Of a stretch of 64,000 nt of DNA, positions 26,226 to 35,528 are shown in pieces. The notes under the pieces are model-generated. The model saw only the letters and a program-made list of their open reading frames with translations, was not told the origin of the DNA and made no database searches. This DNA is from Morganella psychrotolerans (lineage in GTDB: Bacteria > Pseudomonadota > Gammaproteobacteria > Enterobacterales > Enterobacteriaceae): contig NZ_LZEX01000004.1 in the NCBI RefSeq assembly GCF_001676055.1, forward strand, positions 62,001 through 126,000, written 5' to 3'. The translations under genes and the position numbers were made by a program. How positions within the stretch are numbered: position 1 is the first letter of the stretch; every line of letters starts with the position of its first letter.

Positions 26226-26984
26226 TTATGCCCGCATATTATTAAGCAAGTTACTCGTTGCCGCCTGCTTGTTATCAAGATAACGGTTAAACATATCCAT
26301 CAGTTTTTTATTTAATTCATTCGCATCATTAGACAATTTACCGTGAGAAGATCCGCTTTTGAGCTTCAGGTCTTTCTGCGCGCGAACAACTTCAGCATCA
26401 CCTTGTAGCTCAGTAACCTTCTTCTGAATTAATTGTACGAATACCTGACTAACAGGCTGTGACAGCCCGGACATCGCCTGACCTGCGATTCCGGAAGGTG
26501 TTGGCGCCGTCGGGTTAGCCGCATCAATCCCCTTTATTGACATAGCAGCACCGACAATGGCGATACCAATAGAAACTAACGCACCGACGACGGCAGCTTT
26601 GACCTGAAGCTCGGCTTCCTTATATTTCATATTTTTTAATTCTTTTGCCAGATCGATAACAAGTGCATCCAGTTTATTCTGGCGCTCCAGCTGACCCAGG
26701 GAATCATCATTCATAACTTTGCATAATTCTATGGCTAATTTCATCCATTTTTGATCACTGACAGATAACAGAGAGGGCATTACTGATCCTACCCGGGTAC
26801 GGATCTCAGCACCAATCTGTTCATCTGTAACTTCTGTATTTTTTATACCGTTATTTTTTGTAACCTCTTTTATAACGTCAGGGTCAATACTTATTTCCTG
26901 TGAACTTTTCTTTACCGAAATAACATCGTCAATTTCCGGTGAATAAACCTGTTTGGAGGTATCTGCTGCAGTTATAGTTGTCAT
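26226..26984 (-). CDS. sctB: Type III secretion small translocator (SctB; SipC/EspB position)
   Basis: This 252-aa protein is the last gene of the leftward secretion operon. It has one clear membrane helix (VKAAVVGALVSIGIAIVGAAMS, about 129-150), an Ala/Gly-rich centre and an amphipathic C-terminal helix, as expected for the minor pore-forming translocator. Together with SctE it would form the translocon in host membranes. A GGAA ribosome site precedes the ATG, 18 nt after sctE. Similarity is at the level of layout and position, so naming it SipC-, EspB- or SseD-like cannot be decided here. Confidence 0.75.
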   Translation of the reverse strand: MTTITAADTSKQVYSPEIDDVISVKKSSQEISIDPDVIKEVTKNNGIKNTEVTDEQIGAEIRTRVGSVMPSLLSVSDQKWMKLAIELCKVMNDDSLGQLERQNKLDALVIDLAKELKNMKYKEAELQVKAAVVGALVSIGIAIVGAAMSIKGIDAANPTAPTPSGIAGQAMSGLSQPVSQVFVQLIQKKVTELQGDAEVVRAQKDLKLKSGSSHGKLSNDANELNKKLMDMFNRYLDNKQAATSNLLNNMRA

Positions 26985-27002
26985 GATAAATTCCTTTTTA
27001 AA

Positions 27003-28724
27003 TTAAACTGCTAATAGCCCTGGCTGTATAATAGATTTCTTCCGCTGAAAATCATCTTTTCCAATCTTACCTAATTGCTCTTTCATTTTATTTAAATCCC
27101 GATGTGATTCCGAAAAAGTCGCCATTATTTTCTCCATCAGCGCCATTAGTTTACCCAGCAATTCCTGATCTAAATCTATATCAGCGTTTAATTTCATTGC
27201 ATCTTCATTAAGCTTTGCCTGGGTGACTGAATTTACACCATTGATGACAGTAGATGTCAGCATCATTGTAATTAATATTTTTTTTAACTTCAGCCATTAC
27301 TTGTTTTAATACTTCCTTCACCGCTTCTGATGCCACCTGACCAATAACTTTGCCGGCAACAGCACCAGCGGCAGCAAACACCGCCATTACAACAACAACT
27401 GCAAGTAACATAGAAATAACCTCCATATTTTCTTCCAGTTTTTTTAATGCTTCCGGTGGCAGCCCAAGCGCTTTTCCAAGTTCCACAGCCATATTTTTAA
27501 TAAACTTCTGGATAGCTTCCACCAATTTTGTCACCGGTGTCATTATCTTTGCCATTATATCCGGGCCACCGGACGCCTTAACAATTTCATTGATAATGGT
27601 GACTGCCACAACCACCGCAGCTAATGCTTTTGCCAGCAAGCCGCCGGTCAAAGCAGTTAATATAACCATTATTGCAATCAATAATGGTCCCAGCCATTTA
27701 AAAATAGCCTGTAATCGTTCTGCTTTTTTTATTTTCTTCGCCATTTCAGCCCCGTCAGCATCAATTTTATCCTGCAATGTTTTTTGCTGAGCAGTGGCTA
27801 CAAGTCGGTCATTTTCAAGTTTATTTTGTGCTAATTTATCCCGTAAATCTGCTATTTTACCCATTAAAATAGTTAATGACTCAGTAAAATTAACGTCAGA
27901 TTTACGCTGAGCACCAAATAAATTGACAGCATCTTTAAGAATATCTTTTGCATCATCCTGAATATCGGCCAAGGCATGTAATGATGTAAGCTCAGCATTA
28001 ATTTCATCACGATTCCCTGATAAAAGTGAACCGACTTCATCATCAAGAACCGGCAGCTTATTTAATTCTTCAGATAATTGTTTAAATAATTTAGTCTTAT
28101 CTTTACAGAAAGCGGAATCTGTATTTATATTTTTAATTACCTCATCTGCATTTGTTTTTTTTTCTTAAATAGGAAACAATTTCATTTTTATCTTTAAATT
28201 TATCAACCCCATCACCTGTTAGTTTGTTTTTCAATTCTCCATCAGGCATTTTTGATAATGAATCACTATTTTCATTCATCAGTAAAAAATAGTAATCAGC
28301 TGTTGCATCGATATGATCATTAATTAAATAAGCAGAATCTGAAATACATTCAGTTAATTGATTTTCTTCTTTTTCAGACCATAGCCCCTCAAGGAATTTG
28401 TGGTTATACCCGTGCGCTCTGGAATTAAATTTTAATTTCTCATCTGAAAAAAAATCGAACAATAATGAATTAATTATGTTAAGTGAGTAGTCAGGCTTTG
28501 TTTTTGTATTATTTTTATCATCATGTTTGCTATTAGTTAATTTTGGTTTATTTTTGTCCTCATTAACTACTATTGATTTCTTACTAACATCACTAATTAT
28601 CTCCCCATTAAATTCACCAATATGATTATTGGTGATATCTCGTTTTTTTTTCAGATTTAATTTCGCCTGTAGAATTTTCATTTACAGTACCTGACCCTGA
28701 AATTTTATTAACATTTACATCCAT
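27003..28724 (-). CDS. sctE: Type III secretion major translocator (SctE; SipB/IpaB-like), three homopolymer frameshifts
   Basis: Read without correction this locus breaks into four frames. Removing one base from each of three A-tracts, at 28643-28651 (A9), 28155-28163 (A9) and 27278-27285 (A8), gives a single 572-aa protein from the ATG at 28724, which has an AAGGA site. The joined protein has an N-terminal hydrophilic domain, coiled coil, two adjacent hydrophobic regions (LGPLLIAIMVILTALTGGLL and ISMLLAVVVVMAVFAAAGAV) and an amphipathic C-terminus, the layout of SipB/IpaB (about 580-593 aa). It forms the host-membrane pore with SctB. No other stop or indel is present, which argues against ordinary decay. 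Confidence 0.82.
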
Positions 28725-28741
28725 ATGATTTCCTTTTGATA

Positions 28742-30017
28742 TCAGAACCGTAAAAAACCCTTTAATTCCTGGGCTAATTCACTTATCATTGTTGTAATGG
28801 TTCTCAGCATATTATCATAATTACTATTAACAGTATTATATCGCTGAGTGTATTCATCCAATGTTAATTGTAACCCTTTTTTTGCTCCATCTATTTTTTG
28901 ATTTATGCTATTTATATCGTGTTGATATAAATCAGAGCCAACATTTTTCTTATCTTCATCTGTATAATAATCATAGACCCCTGCATCATAGTTTTCTTTC
29001 AGCACTCTCTTGGTATATTCCACATCACTGGTAGCAGATATTGATGTTTCATTAACATTATTCCAAATTGATAAATCAGGTGATTTTTCATTGATGCTTT
29101 TATCGAAATTTTCATTTATCTTATCAAGATCACTTTCGCTATATGCAAACTCCATAAAATAATAAAATTCGGTAGGAAATAAAAATTGCTCCACCTTACC
29201 TTCTAAACCCACAATATTATTGTCTTTATCCATGATAGGCTTTAATAATTTACACAGGCGGGTACCCTTAATCACAGGCTCATGACAAGCAAAAAAATAC
29301 TCCATTTTCCCGTACGCCTCTTTATATGAGATCTCTTTATCAACTAATTCATCTCCGATGAAAACATTAAATTTATCATCGCCAACCTTGACTAACCTTA
29401 TACTATTTTCATATAAAATATAGCCTTCCCCATCTCCTTTATAAAAGTAAGGCTTCATTGTGTTATATACTTCTGAATAATATTTTCGTTTATATACCTT
29501 ATTTTGTTTTCCGTCGTTAATACTCTCTTTAATATAATCACCGAACGTATTTAATTTTTTTTGTTACGTCTTTATAAAAATCAACGTACTTATTCATACC
29601 TTCCCGTTGATATTTAACTGAAATATCATAGGCATATTTACTGACAGTATCCATTTTATCAATAAAATAACCAAAAGTGACCATATCCTTCATGATAAAA
29701 TAGTCCTGAATCTTATCACTTATTGCCCTTGATTTTTCCGCAATCTCATTACCCGTACTATTGAGTAACTTTGTATTTTCATTATTTTTTATTAACGAAT
29801 TATATGATTCAAGTTCTTTTAATGCTTGTTCTTTTGTTGTACCCGGATTAGATAAAACAGAATCAATTCTCTCAAGTTCATTATATAGTACCGTTAGTTT
29901 CTCTTCATCAGATGAGGTATTAGATGCTCCACCAACTGGTTTATTAGCATCCAATGAGTTATGAGAATCCGGATACCCGACTCTGTTTTCTATTCTTGGC
30001 TCATGTTCTAATCGCAT
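28742..30017 (-). CDS. sctA: Type III secretion needle-tip protein (SctA; SipD/IpaD-like), one homopolymer frameshift
   Basis: Frames 30017-29538 and 29458-28742 join into one 424-aa protein if one base is removed from the A8 tract at 29555-29562. The C-terminus (YNTVNSNYDNMLRTITTMIS ... LKGFLRF) is the IpaD/SipD signature that packs on the needle tip. The N-terminal part is polar with a helical hairpin region. The ATG at 30017 shares a base with the chaperone stop (TAATG) and has GGGAGG upstream, so translation is coupled to the SicA-like gene. It lies before, not after, the pore-forming translocators, unlike SPI-1 order sicA-sipB-sipC-sipD. Confidence 0.83.
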
Positions 30018-30481
30018 TAGTTACCTCCCAGAATGGATATATAATTGGTCGCTTGTTCCCGCTCACTATCATTACACGCTAGTGAGAGACAATGCCTGAA
30101 GCTACTTATTGCTGATTCTTTTTCGCCTGTATATAAATAACACTGACCTATATACAGGTATATAGATGCATTCGTTTCATCTAAGTTAATAGCTAAACAA
30201 TAAAGATTGATTGCTTTCTGATATTGTTTTTGCACTTGTTTAACAGCGGCCAATCCAAGTAAATAATCCACATTACTAAAATCATATAAACAGAGTGAAC
30301 GAAAAATATTCTCTGCTTGTTCAATCAGTCCTTTATCATAATAATCACAAGCCAAAGAATAAACATTTGTAAAATCCTGTTCTTTCTTTGGTACCAGGAG
30401 ATCAGCGATATTGCCACTCTCCAGATGAGAAAAAATATTCCCTACCAGTGATTTAATATCAAAATTTATATTGTCATCCAT
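30017..30481 (-). CDS. Class II translocator chaperone (SicA/IpgC/LcrH-like)
   Basis: This 154-aa TPR protein has three tetratricopeptide repeats (VYSLACDYYDKGLIEQAENIFRSL, then two more up to about residue 140), the fold of SicA, IpgC and LcrH. It keeps the two translocators soluble before export. In SPI-1 and Mxi-Spa systems this chaperone, once freed, also acts as co-activator of the AraC-type regulator (InvF, MxiE), and an InvF-like gene is present at 41972-42622. It opens the translocator segment downstream of sctU. Confidence 0.87.
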   Translation of the reverse strand: MDDNINFDIKSLVGNIFSHLESGNIADLLVPKKEQDFTNVYSLACDYYDKGLIEQAENIFRSLCLYDFSNVDYLLGLAAVKQVQKQYQKAINLYCLAINLDETNASIYLYIGQCYLYTGEKESAISSFRHCLSLACNDSEREQATNYISILGGN

Positions 30482-30577
30482 AACAATGCTCCTTAATAAT
30501 ATCCGATTATCAAGTCAGGAAAATACTATCTTATTGTCCTGATAATCACTTTCATAAAATACGCCTCAGTCCTGAGG

Positions 30578-31621
30578 TTACTCTGAACTGTCAAGACCTG
30601 CCTGTTCAGCTTCATTCAACCACAATAAGAGATCCAAAAACTTATCCAGGTCATCACCAATAATAGTGTCGAATACATGGTATTTATTGAATAATTGCCG
30701 TGCCAGACGAATATCCCGGACAACCGGAACCTGATGTTTTTCTGCATATTGGCGAACAGCCAGTGCATATGTTCCTTTCTCTTTAACTGTAATAAGAGGC
30801 ATAACACCATTTTCCGGGTCAAGATAAATGGCTATTGCAATATGCACCGGGTTAACGACTACAACATCTGAATTCTTTATCAGTGCTTTAGTTTCTGCAT
30901 TCAGTAACTCTCTATGCTGCTGCTTACGGGCTGATTTTATATCCTGATTACCTTCACTGTTCTTATATTCTTGTTTAACCTCATGCTTTTCCATTTTCAT
31001 GTCACCAAAAAAGAAAAAGTATTCAACAATATAATCAATCACTAATAATGGCATAAGCAGTAAAATAAAAATAAAAATATAATGGCCGGTAAAATACAGA
31101 AATCCTTTGCTTACCTCAGAGAACGGAATAACCACCATCTGATAGATATCACCGGTATATAAAGAAATAAATACATAACCTGCTGATAAATAAATCACAA
31201 CACAGATCAATGCTTTCACCAGATTTTTTAGTGATTTCCTGGTGAAGATCCGTTTAAACCCGGCGATAGGATCAATTTTTTTTAAATCAAATTTAATCGC
31301 TTCTGTCGCAATGGAAAAACGCGTTTGCATCAGTGAAACAAAACTGACACTCATGCTACATAATATGATCAGCGGTAAAACCATTTGAAAAAAAATATCC
31401 GATAACATATCGATATATACAGAGAGTGACAGATGATTCACATTGTATAATACCGTTTGATAAAATCGGGTAAATACCGTCCAGTCGGCAATATAGAGTA
31501 AATAAAATGCACCTGATATATATCCGACAGTCGACAGTAATTCTTTATATTTAAACGTGTTACCTTTTTTGGCTTCATCCTTCAATTTTTTACTGGTAGG
31601 CTTTTCCGTTTTTTCAGCCAT
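30578..31621 (-). CDS. sctU: Export apparatus switch protein SctU (SpaS/Spa40), with NPVH in place of NPTH
   Basis: This 347-aa protein has four membrane spans and a cytoplasmic domain that changes export specificity from needle subunits to translocators and effectors. The autocleavage motif, normally NPTH, reads N257-P258-V259-H260 (DNA AACCCGGTGCAT read on the minus strand). Cleavage occurs between Asn and Pro, both kept, but the Thr-to-Val change is unusual and could alter timing. An A8 tract encoding DLKKIDP is in the right frame here, showing that not every long A-tract in the locus is overcounted. Its start overlaps the end of sctT by 8 nt. Confidence 0.92.
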   Translation of the reverse strand: MAEKTEKPTSKKLKDEAKKGNTFKYKELLSTVGYISGAFYLLYIADWTVFTRFYQTVLYNVNHLSLSVYIDMLSDIFFQMVLPLIILCSMSVSFVSLMQTRFSIATEAIKFDLKKIDPIAGFKRIFTRKSLKNLVKALICVVIYLSAGYVFISLYTGDIYQMVVIPFSEVSKGFLYFTGHYIFIFILLLMPLLVIDYIVEYFFFFGDMKMEKHEVKQEYKNSEGNQDIKSARKQQHRELLNAETKALIKNSDVVVVNPVHIAIAIYLDPENGVMPLITVKEKGTYALAVRQYAEKHQVPVVRDIRLARQLFNKYHVFDTIIGDDLDKFLDLLLWLNEAEQAGLDSSE

Positions 31622-32375
31622 CGTTTTTCCTCAGAAATTGTGTTATCGGAGACGTATCAAACAACACAGTAACGTCCGTCACTGTCGTGCTGCGAAACAG
31701 CAACAGAGCCAGCAGAAAGGCAATAATACTTTTTATTGAGAGTGATAATGAAAACGGATTGAGTTGTGAGTTATACAGTGCCAGCACGCCCAGGCTGACC
31801 TCTGAAATAAATAAAATAATCAGAACCGGCATGCAAAACAGTATCGAGAGTGACAGGCTGTTTGTCAGCCAATTCATCACCACCGTGTAATCAATTTTTG
31901 TCAGTAATGTGCCCGGCGGTAACAACCGGAAACTGTCCTGAACCGAGGACATTAATAATACCAAACCATCATTGAGCAAAAAAAATGAGACCGAAAAAAG
32001 ATTCATAAAGGTAGAAAACGGCGAAGCATCAGTGCCGGTTGTCGGGTCAGCAGTGTCACTGATATTTGCCCCGCGCTGGTTATCAATATATTCACCAAAT
32101 GCGGAGAAAATAAAGAACGGCGTACTGTAAACCAGCCCCATGACAGTACCGGTAATAATCTCACTCAGTACACTGACAGCTGAAAATGTTACACCGGAGC
32201 CTCCTTCATTTGCGCTGAAGCACAGTGCAAGGGTGAAAATCACAACGCCCCTGCTTGTCCGGCTGAGAATAAATTTATCATTCAGAAACGGCAGAAAAGA
32301 GAATGCGGCAAATAGCCGCACACTGCTGAATAATGCTGCCTGAAATATATCATGAAGCCAGGAAAACAATGCCAC
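31614..32375 (-). CDS. sctT: Export apparatus protein SctT (SpaR/Spa29)
   Basis: This 253-aa inner-membrane protein has about six hydrophobic spans and joins SctR and SctS in the export gate. I chose the GTG at 32375 (MALFSWLHDIFQAALFSSVR), 5 nt after the sctS stop, because starts further upstream lie inside sctS. The length fits SpaR (about 260 aa). Upstream GGCGGGAT could act as ribosome site. Confidence 0.87.
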   Translation of the reverse strand: MALFSWLHDIFQAALFSSVRLFAAFSFLPFLNDKFILSRTSRGVVIFTLALCFSANEGGSGVTFSAVSVLSEIITGTVMGLVYSTPFFIFSAFGEYIDNQRGANISDTADPTTGTDASPFSTFMNLFSVSFFLLNDGLVLLMSSVQDSFRLLPPGTLLTKIDYTVVMNWLTNSLSLSILFCMPVLIILFISEVSLGVLALYNSQLNPFSLSLSIKSIIAFLLALLLFRSTTVTDVTVLFDTSPITQFLRKNDG

Positions 32376-32380
32376 AGGGA

Positions 32381-32647
32381 TTATCCCGCCGCCGTTGCGC
32401 TGAGTGCCAGCGAAAACATTTCGCGGGCATAATTGAGCACAGAGTCCCCGAGCCATGAAAGCTGACTCAGGATACAGACAAATACCGCAATCAGTTTAAG
32501 CCCGAAAGGCAATGTTTGTTCCTGGATTTGGGTTACGGTTTGTAATAGCCCCACAGTCAGCCCTACGACGGTTGCCACTGCCACCGGCAACAGGGATAAC
32601 ATAATCACCAGATAAATTCCTTTATCCGCCGCATAAATAACATCCAT
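32381..32647 (-). CDS. sctS: Export apparatus protein SctS (SpaQ/Spa9)
   Basis: This 88-aa protein has two membrane helices (GIYLVIMLSLLPVAVATVVG and LIAVFVCILSQLSWLGDSVL) separated by the conserved QTVTQIQEQTLPFG loop of the FliQ/SctS family. The ATG at 32647 is one base after the sctR stop codon. Four SctS copies sit with SctR and SctT in the export gate. Confidence 0.93.
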   Translation of the reverse strand: MDVIYAADKGIYLVIMLSLLPVAVATVVGLTVGLLQTVTQIQEQTLPFGLKLIAVFVCILSQLSWLGDSVLNYAREMFSLALSATAAG

Positions 32648-32648
32648 G

Positions 32649-33308
32649 TTAAATATCCATAAGTTCGAGGTACTGAGAGACCAGACTGGTGGATAACAAT
32701 GACCAGCCATCCAGTGAAATAAATAAGATCAGTTTGATGGGTACTGAAAGCGTAACCGGGCTCATCATCATCATTCCCAGTGCCAGCAGAACACTGGAAA
32801 CAACCAGGTCGATCACAATAAACGGCAGGTAAAGATAGAAGCTTATCAAAAACGCAGATTTGATCTCCCCCAATGCATAGGCAGCCAGAAGTGGGAAAAA
32901 CGAGACATCGCGGGCATCATGCAGTTGTGGATCGGCCTCCTCATCAACATCGGTTTGCGCAAAAAAATGCAGCAAAGGTTTATCGGCATAACGAAAAAGA
33001 TACTGCCGGTAATCCTGTAAACCTTCGTCCGCAAAGCGGGACAGTGATTCGGGCTGTGATAATTCCACCGGATTCTCAGCAACATAGTGATAGGTTTTAC
33101 TGACAAGAGGAAACATCACCACCATTGCCAGAATAAATGCAACGGCATTGAGAACCATATTTGACGGCACCTGCTGAACACCCAGCGCATTACGCACCAT
33201 CACAAATACAATGGAAAATTTGAGATAGCAGGTTCCCGCTGCCAGAATAAAGGGTAATATCGATGCGGCTGCCAGCATCAGCATCATCGAAACTGCGCTG
33301 TCAGTCAT
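32649..33308 (-). CDS. sctR: Export apparatus protein SctR (SpaP/Spa24)
   Basis: This 219-aa FliP/SctR-family membrane protein has four spans, a polar periplasmic loop with EADPQLHDARDVSFFPLLAAYALGEIK-type residues in the middle, and the closing MMMSPVTLSVPIKLILFISLDGW region (positions about 185-210). Translation starts at the ATG sharing a base with the sctQ stop (TGATG). Five copies form the core of the export gate. Confidence 0.93.
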   Translation of the reverse strand: MTDSAVSMMLMLAAASILPFILAAGTCYLKFSIVFVMVRNALGVQQVPSNMVLNAVAFILAMVVMFPLVSKTYHYVAENPVELSQPESLSRFADEGLQDYRQYLFRYADKPLLHFFAQTDVDEEADPQLHDARDVSFFPLLAAYALGEIKSAFLISFYLYLPFIVIDLVVSSVLLALGMMMMSPVTLSVPIKLILFISLDGWSLLSTSLVSQYLELMDI

Positions 33309-34165
33309 CACTCTCCCTTACTGAAAATATGATGGATCTCAACTGCATACTGTTCCCCGATACGCACCAGTTCCCCCTGAGCAAAGCGCTGTCCGTTAAT
33401 TTCCAGTGTGATCAGATGATTATCCGTCTGCGGCAGTGGTATTTTGTCCCCCGGCTGTAATGCCATCAGATCTGACAACGGAAACACCCGGCGGCATTGT
33501 AAAAAATCCACCCGGACCGGTATTCTGCGACTGTCAAAAACGGCAGTTTCCGGTGCTGCAACGGGGTTTTCCGGAACAGTTCCCCGCCCTGTGATAACAG
33601 TTTCATCCTGCTCCTGCATCAGTGTCATCTGAAAATAGCCTCCTGCTCTCAGAAATCGGTCGTTTTGTATAATGAAAATGACATCACCTTCATTAATCTG
33701 CTGAATCACACCGGTGAATGTCAGAGTTGAACCTATATAAATACCGGCACTCACCGGTACAGATAAATCCTGTGCCAGAGGCGGGCTGTCAATATCAAAA
33801 CGGCCTCTGGCACCCAATAGTGTAAAATCAATACCTTCCCGGCTGAATGCAAGTTTGCGCGCCGTATTGACGGAGAAACTTTCCGTCCCGAATTCTGTGA
33901 AATAGCATTCTGTGGAGAAAAAAGGTAACCAAATCTCTTTTCTATTTTCATTAATCAGTTCAATTAAATAATTCTCAGGAATAATTTCCCACGGAATATC
34001 ATTTTCACCAATCAAATAACTGAGAAATGATTCAACATCAATGAGTACCTCTAATGCATTTTGTGTATTGACCAAATGACATTTTATTTTTCTTTTGTTA
34101 TTTTCTTTTTGTTCAGGCAGATAGCAGCTCAGATAATCCATTGACTGGCATGTATCATAATGCAT
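33308..34165 (-). CDS. sctQ: Cytoplasmic ring (C-ring/sorting platform) protein SctQ (SpaO/Spa33)
   Basis: This 285-aa protein ends in a SPOA domain (LMALQPGDKIPLPQTDNHLI, then EINGQRFAQGELVRIGE), as in SpaO, Spa33 and FliM/FliN. It recruits substrates and the ATPase complex beneath the membrane rings. Related proteins also produce a short C-terminal form from an internal start; an internal start cannot be assigned here with confidence. It is stop/start coupled to sctR. Confidence 0.88.
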   Translation of the reverse strand: MHYDTCQSMDYLSCYLPEQKENNKRKIKCHLVNTQNALEVLIDVESFLSYLIGENDIPWEIIPENYLIELINENRKEIWLPFFSTECYFTEFGTESFSVNTARKLAFSREGIDFTLLGARGRFDIDSPPLAQDLSVPVSAGIYIGSTLTFTGVIQQINEGDVIFIIQNDRFLRAGGYFQMTLMQEQDETVITGRGTVPENPVAAPETAVFDSRRIPVRVDFLQCRRVFPLSDLMALQPGDKIPLPQTDNHLITLEINGQRFAQGELVRIGEQYAVEIHHIFSKGE

Positions 34166-34178
34166 TTATAATTCCCGT

Positions 34179-35097
34179 CTATAATATATCAATATCATCA
34201 ACCGTATTAACATCCATTGCTAATTTAAGCTTTCGCTTAACCAATTCTGAATGTGTATCCAGTTTGAATCTGTTCGATTGGTCACGATAAATATAAACCG
34301 GTTCAGGAGATTGGTATTTCTGTCTAAAATAATAAGAAAAATAATAGTCAGCCCTGTTATTTTCTTGTGATACCGGATATTTCCCGGTGTCAGCGCTGAG
34401 TAATAACATTTTTCCCTGCCCTCCATTATCCCGTTGATTAAACAAGATATTTGGCAAAGAATTTTTTGTTTCTGAACTCTCTATCACATGGTGAAGAAAA
34501 ACAGGCAACTCCGATGGCACAGGTGTTTCCGCCGATACAACCTCTGTTGGCATCTCAGTTAAGATGATATTTATTTCCCCATAATCACATATTTCGTTGT
34601 CTGATGTTATGTTTATCATCTCTTCCGGTTGTACCATCATAGCATTGTTTTTCGTTATCCCCCGCTGTACTGATAATATATATTTATTCTTTATAATATC
34701 ACCTTTAAATACATCGATACCTCTATTACCAGATATCAATTTTGCCGATTTATCCGTAGTGATAATATCATGAACCTCACTTAATTTAGTATTACCGTCA
34801 TTATCTGACAATGTAAAAAACCTTATCTTATCCGACCGGATATATATCTCATGAACATGATTAATAATGATGCCACCGTTTTTTTTTAATTCGTTTCGGT
34901 GGAGAGCCACACAATGCATCACCACGATAACAATCGTTATACAATACCGCATTGGAGTTAAATGGCACAACAACATCCTTGTCATTATTTTTGTTTTTAT
35001 TCTTATTCATTATATTCAGAATGTGTGATGCTTTCTTATCAACATCACCATCAGAAATAAATGGCCCTGTCTCTGTATAATCATGGCTGATATTCAT
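34179..35097 (-). CDS. sctP: Needle-length regulator SctP (InvJ/Spa32 position), one homopolymer frameshift
   Basis: Frames 35097-34861 and the one ending at 34179 join into one 305-aa protein if one base is removed from the A9 tract at 34879-34887 (after PPKRIKK). The ATG at 35097 has AGAGGA upstream. The protein is polar, Asn/Asp/Ser-rich and poorly conserved, with a more regular C-terminal part (YYFSYYFRQKYQSPEPVYIY), which is how needle-ruler proteins look. Assignment rests mostly on its place between sctO and sctQ, the same as invJ and spa32, and on length (292-336 aa in relatives). Confidence 0.72.
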
Positions 35098-35129
35098 CGC
35101 AATCCTCTGTTTATATTTACCTTCTGAAT

Positions 35130-35528
35130 TTATTTCTTATTATATTCTTCAAATTTTATTATTTTCTTTCTCAGACTATTGATAGCTTTATTACTTTCTT
35201 CAATTTCATCCAGAATCTGACTTAACTGCACTGATGATTCGTCCACCCGGACGCGGACATCGAGGATCTGTTTGCGGTATATCGCCTGTTTACGCCTCAG
35301 TTCATTCAGTTCGGTGTACGATAGCAACCCACGGCATTCAAAATCATGAATTTGCTGCTCTAAACCACTGATTAAAAGCAGCAATTGATCTTTATTTTCC
35401 TGCTCCTGCCGGTAGCGCCGGTGCAGTTGCGCCAGCACTATCTGTGCATAACGCTCTTTCAGACTAAAGTGGGCGATCAGCTGCTGCACATCATTGCGTG
35501 AGCTGTTCAAGTTCTTTGCCGGTTTCAT
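35130..35528 (-). CDS. sctO: ATPase stalk protein SctO (InvI/Spa13)
   Basis: This 132-aa protein is almost entirely coiled coil (heptads through RRYRQEQENKDQLLLLISGL and RRKQAIYRKQILDVRVRVDE), the FliJ/SctO fold that turns inside the ATPase hexamer. The ATG at 35528 is the first true ATG; the longer frame uses TTG. It overlaps the sctN 3' end by 38 nt, implying coupled translation. Confidence 0.85.
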   Translation of the reverse strand: MKPAKNLNSSRNDVQQLIAHFSLKERYAQIVLAQLHRRYRQEQENKDQLLLLISGLEQQIHDFECRGLLSYTELNELRRKQAIYRKQILDVRVRVDESSVQLSQILDEIEESNKAINSLRKKIIKFEEYNKK

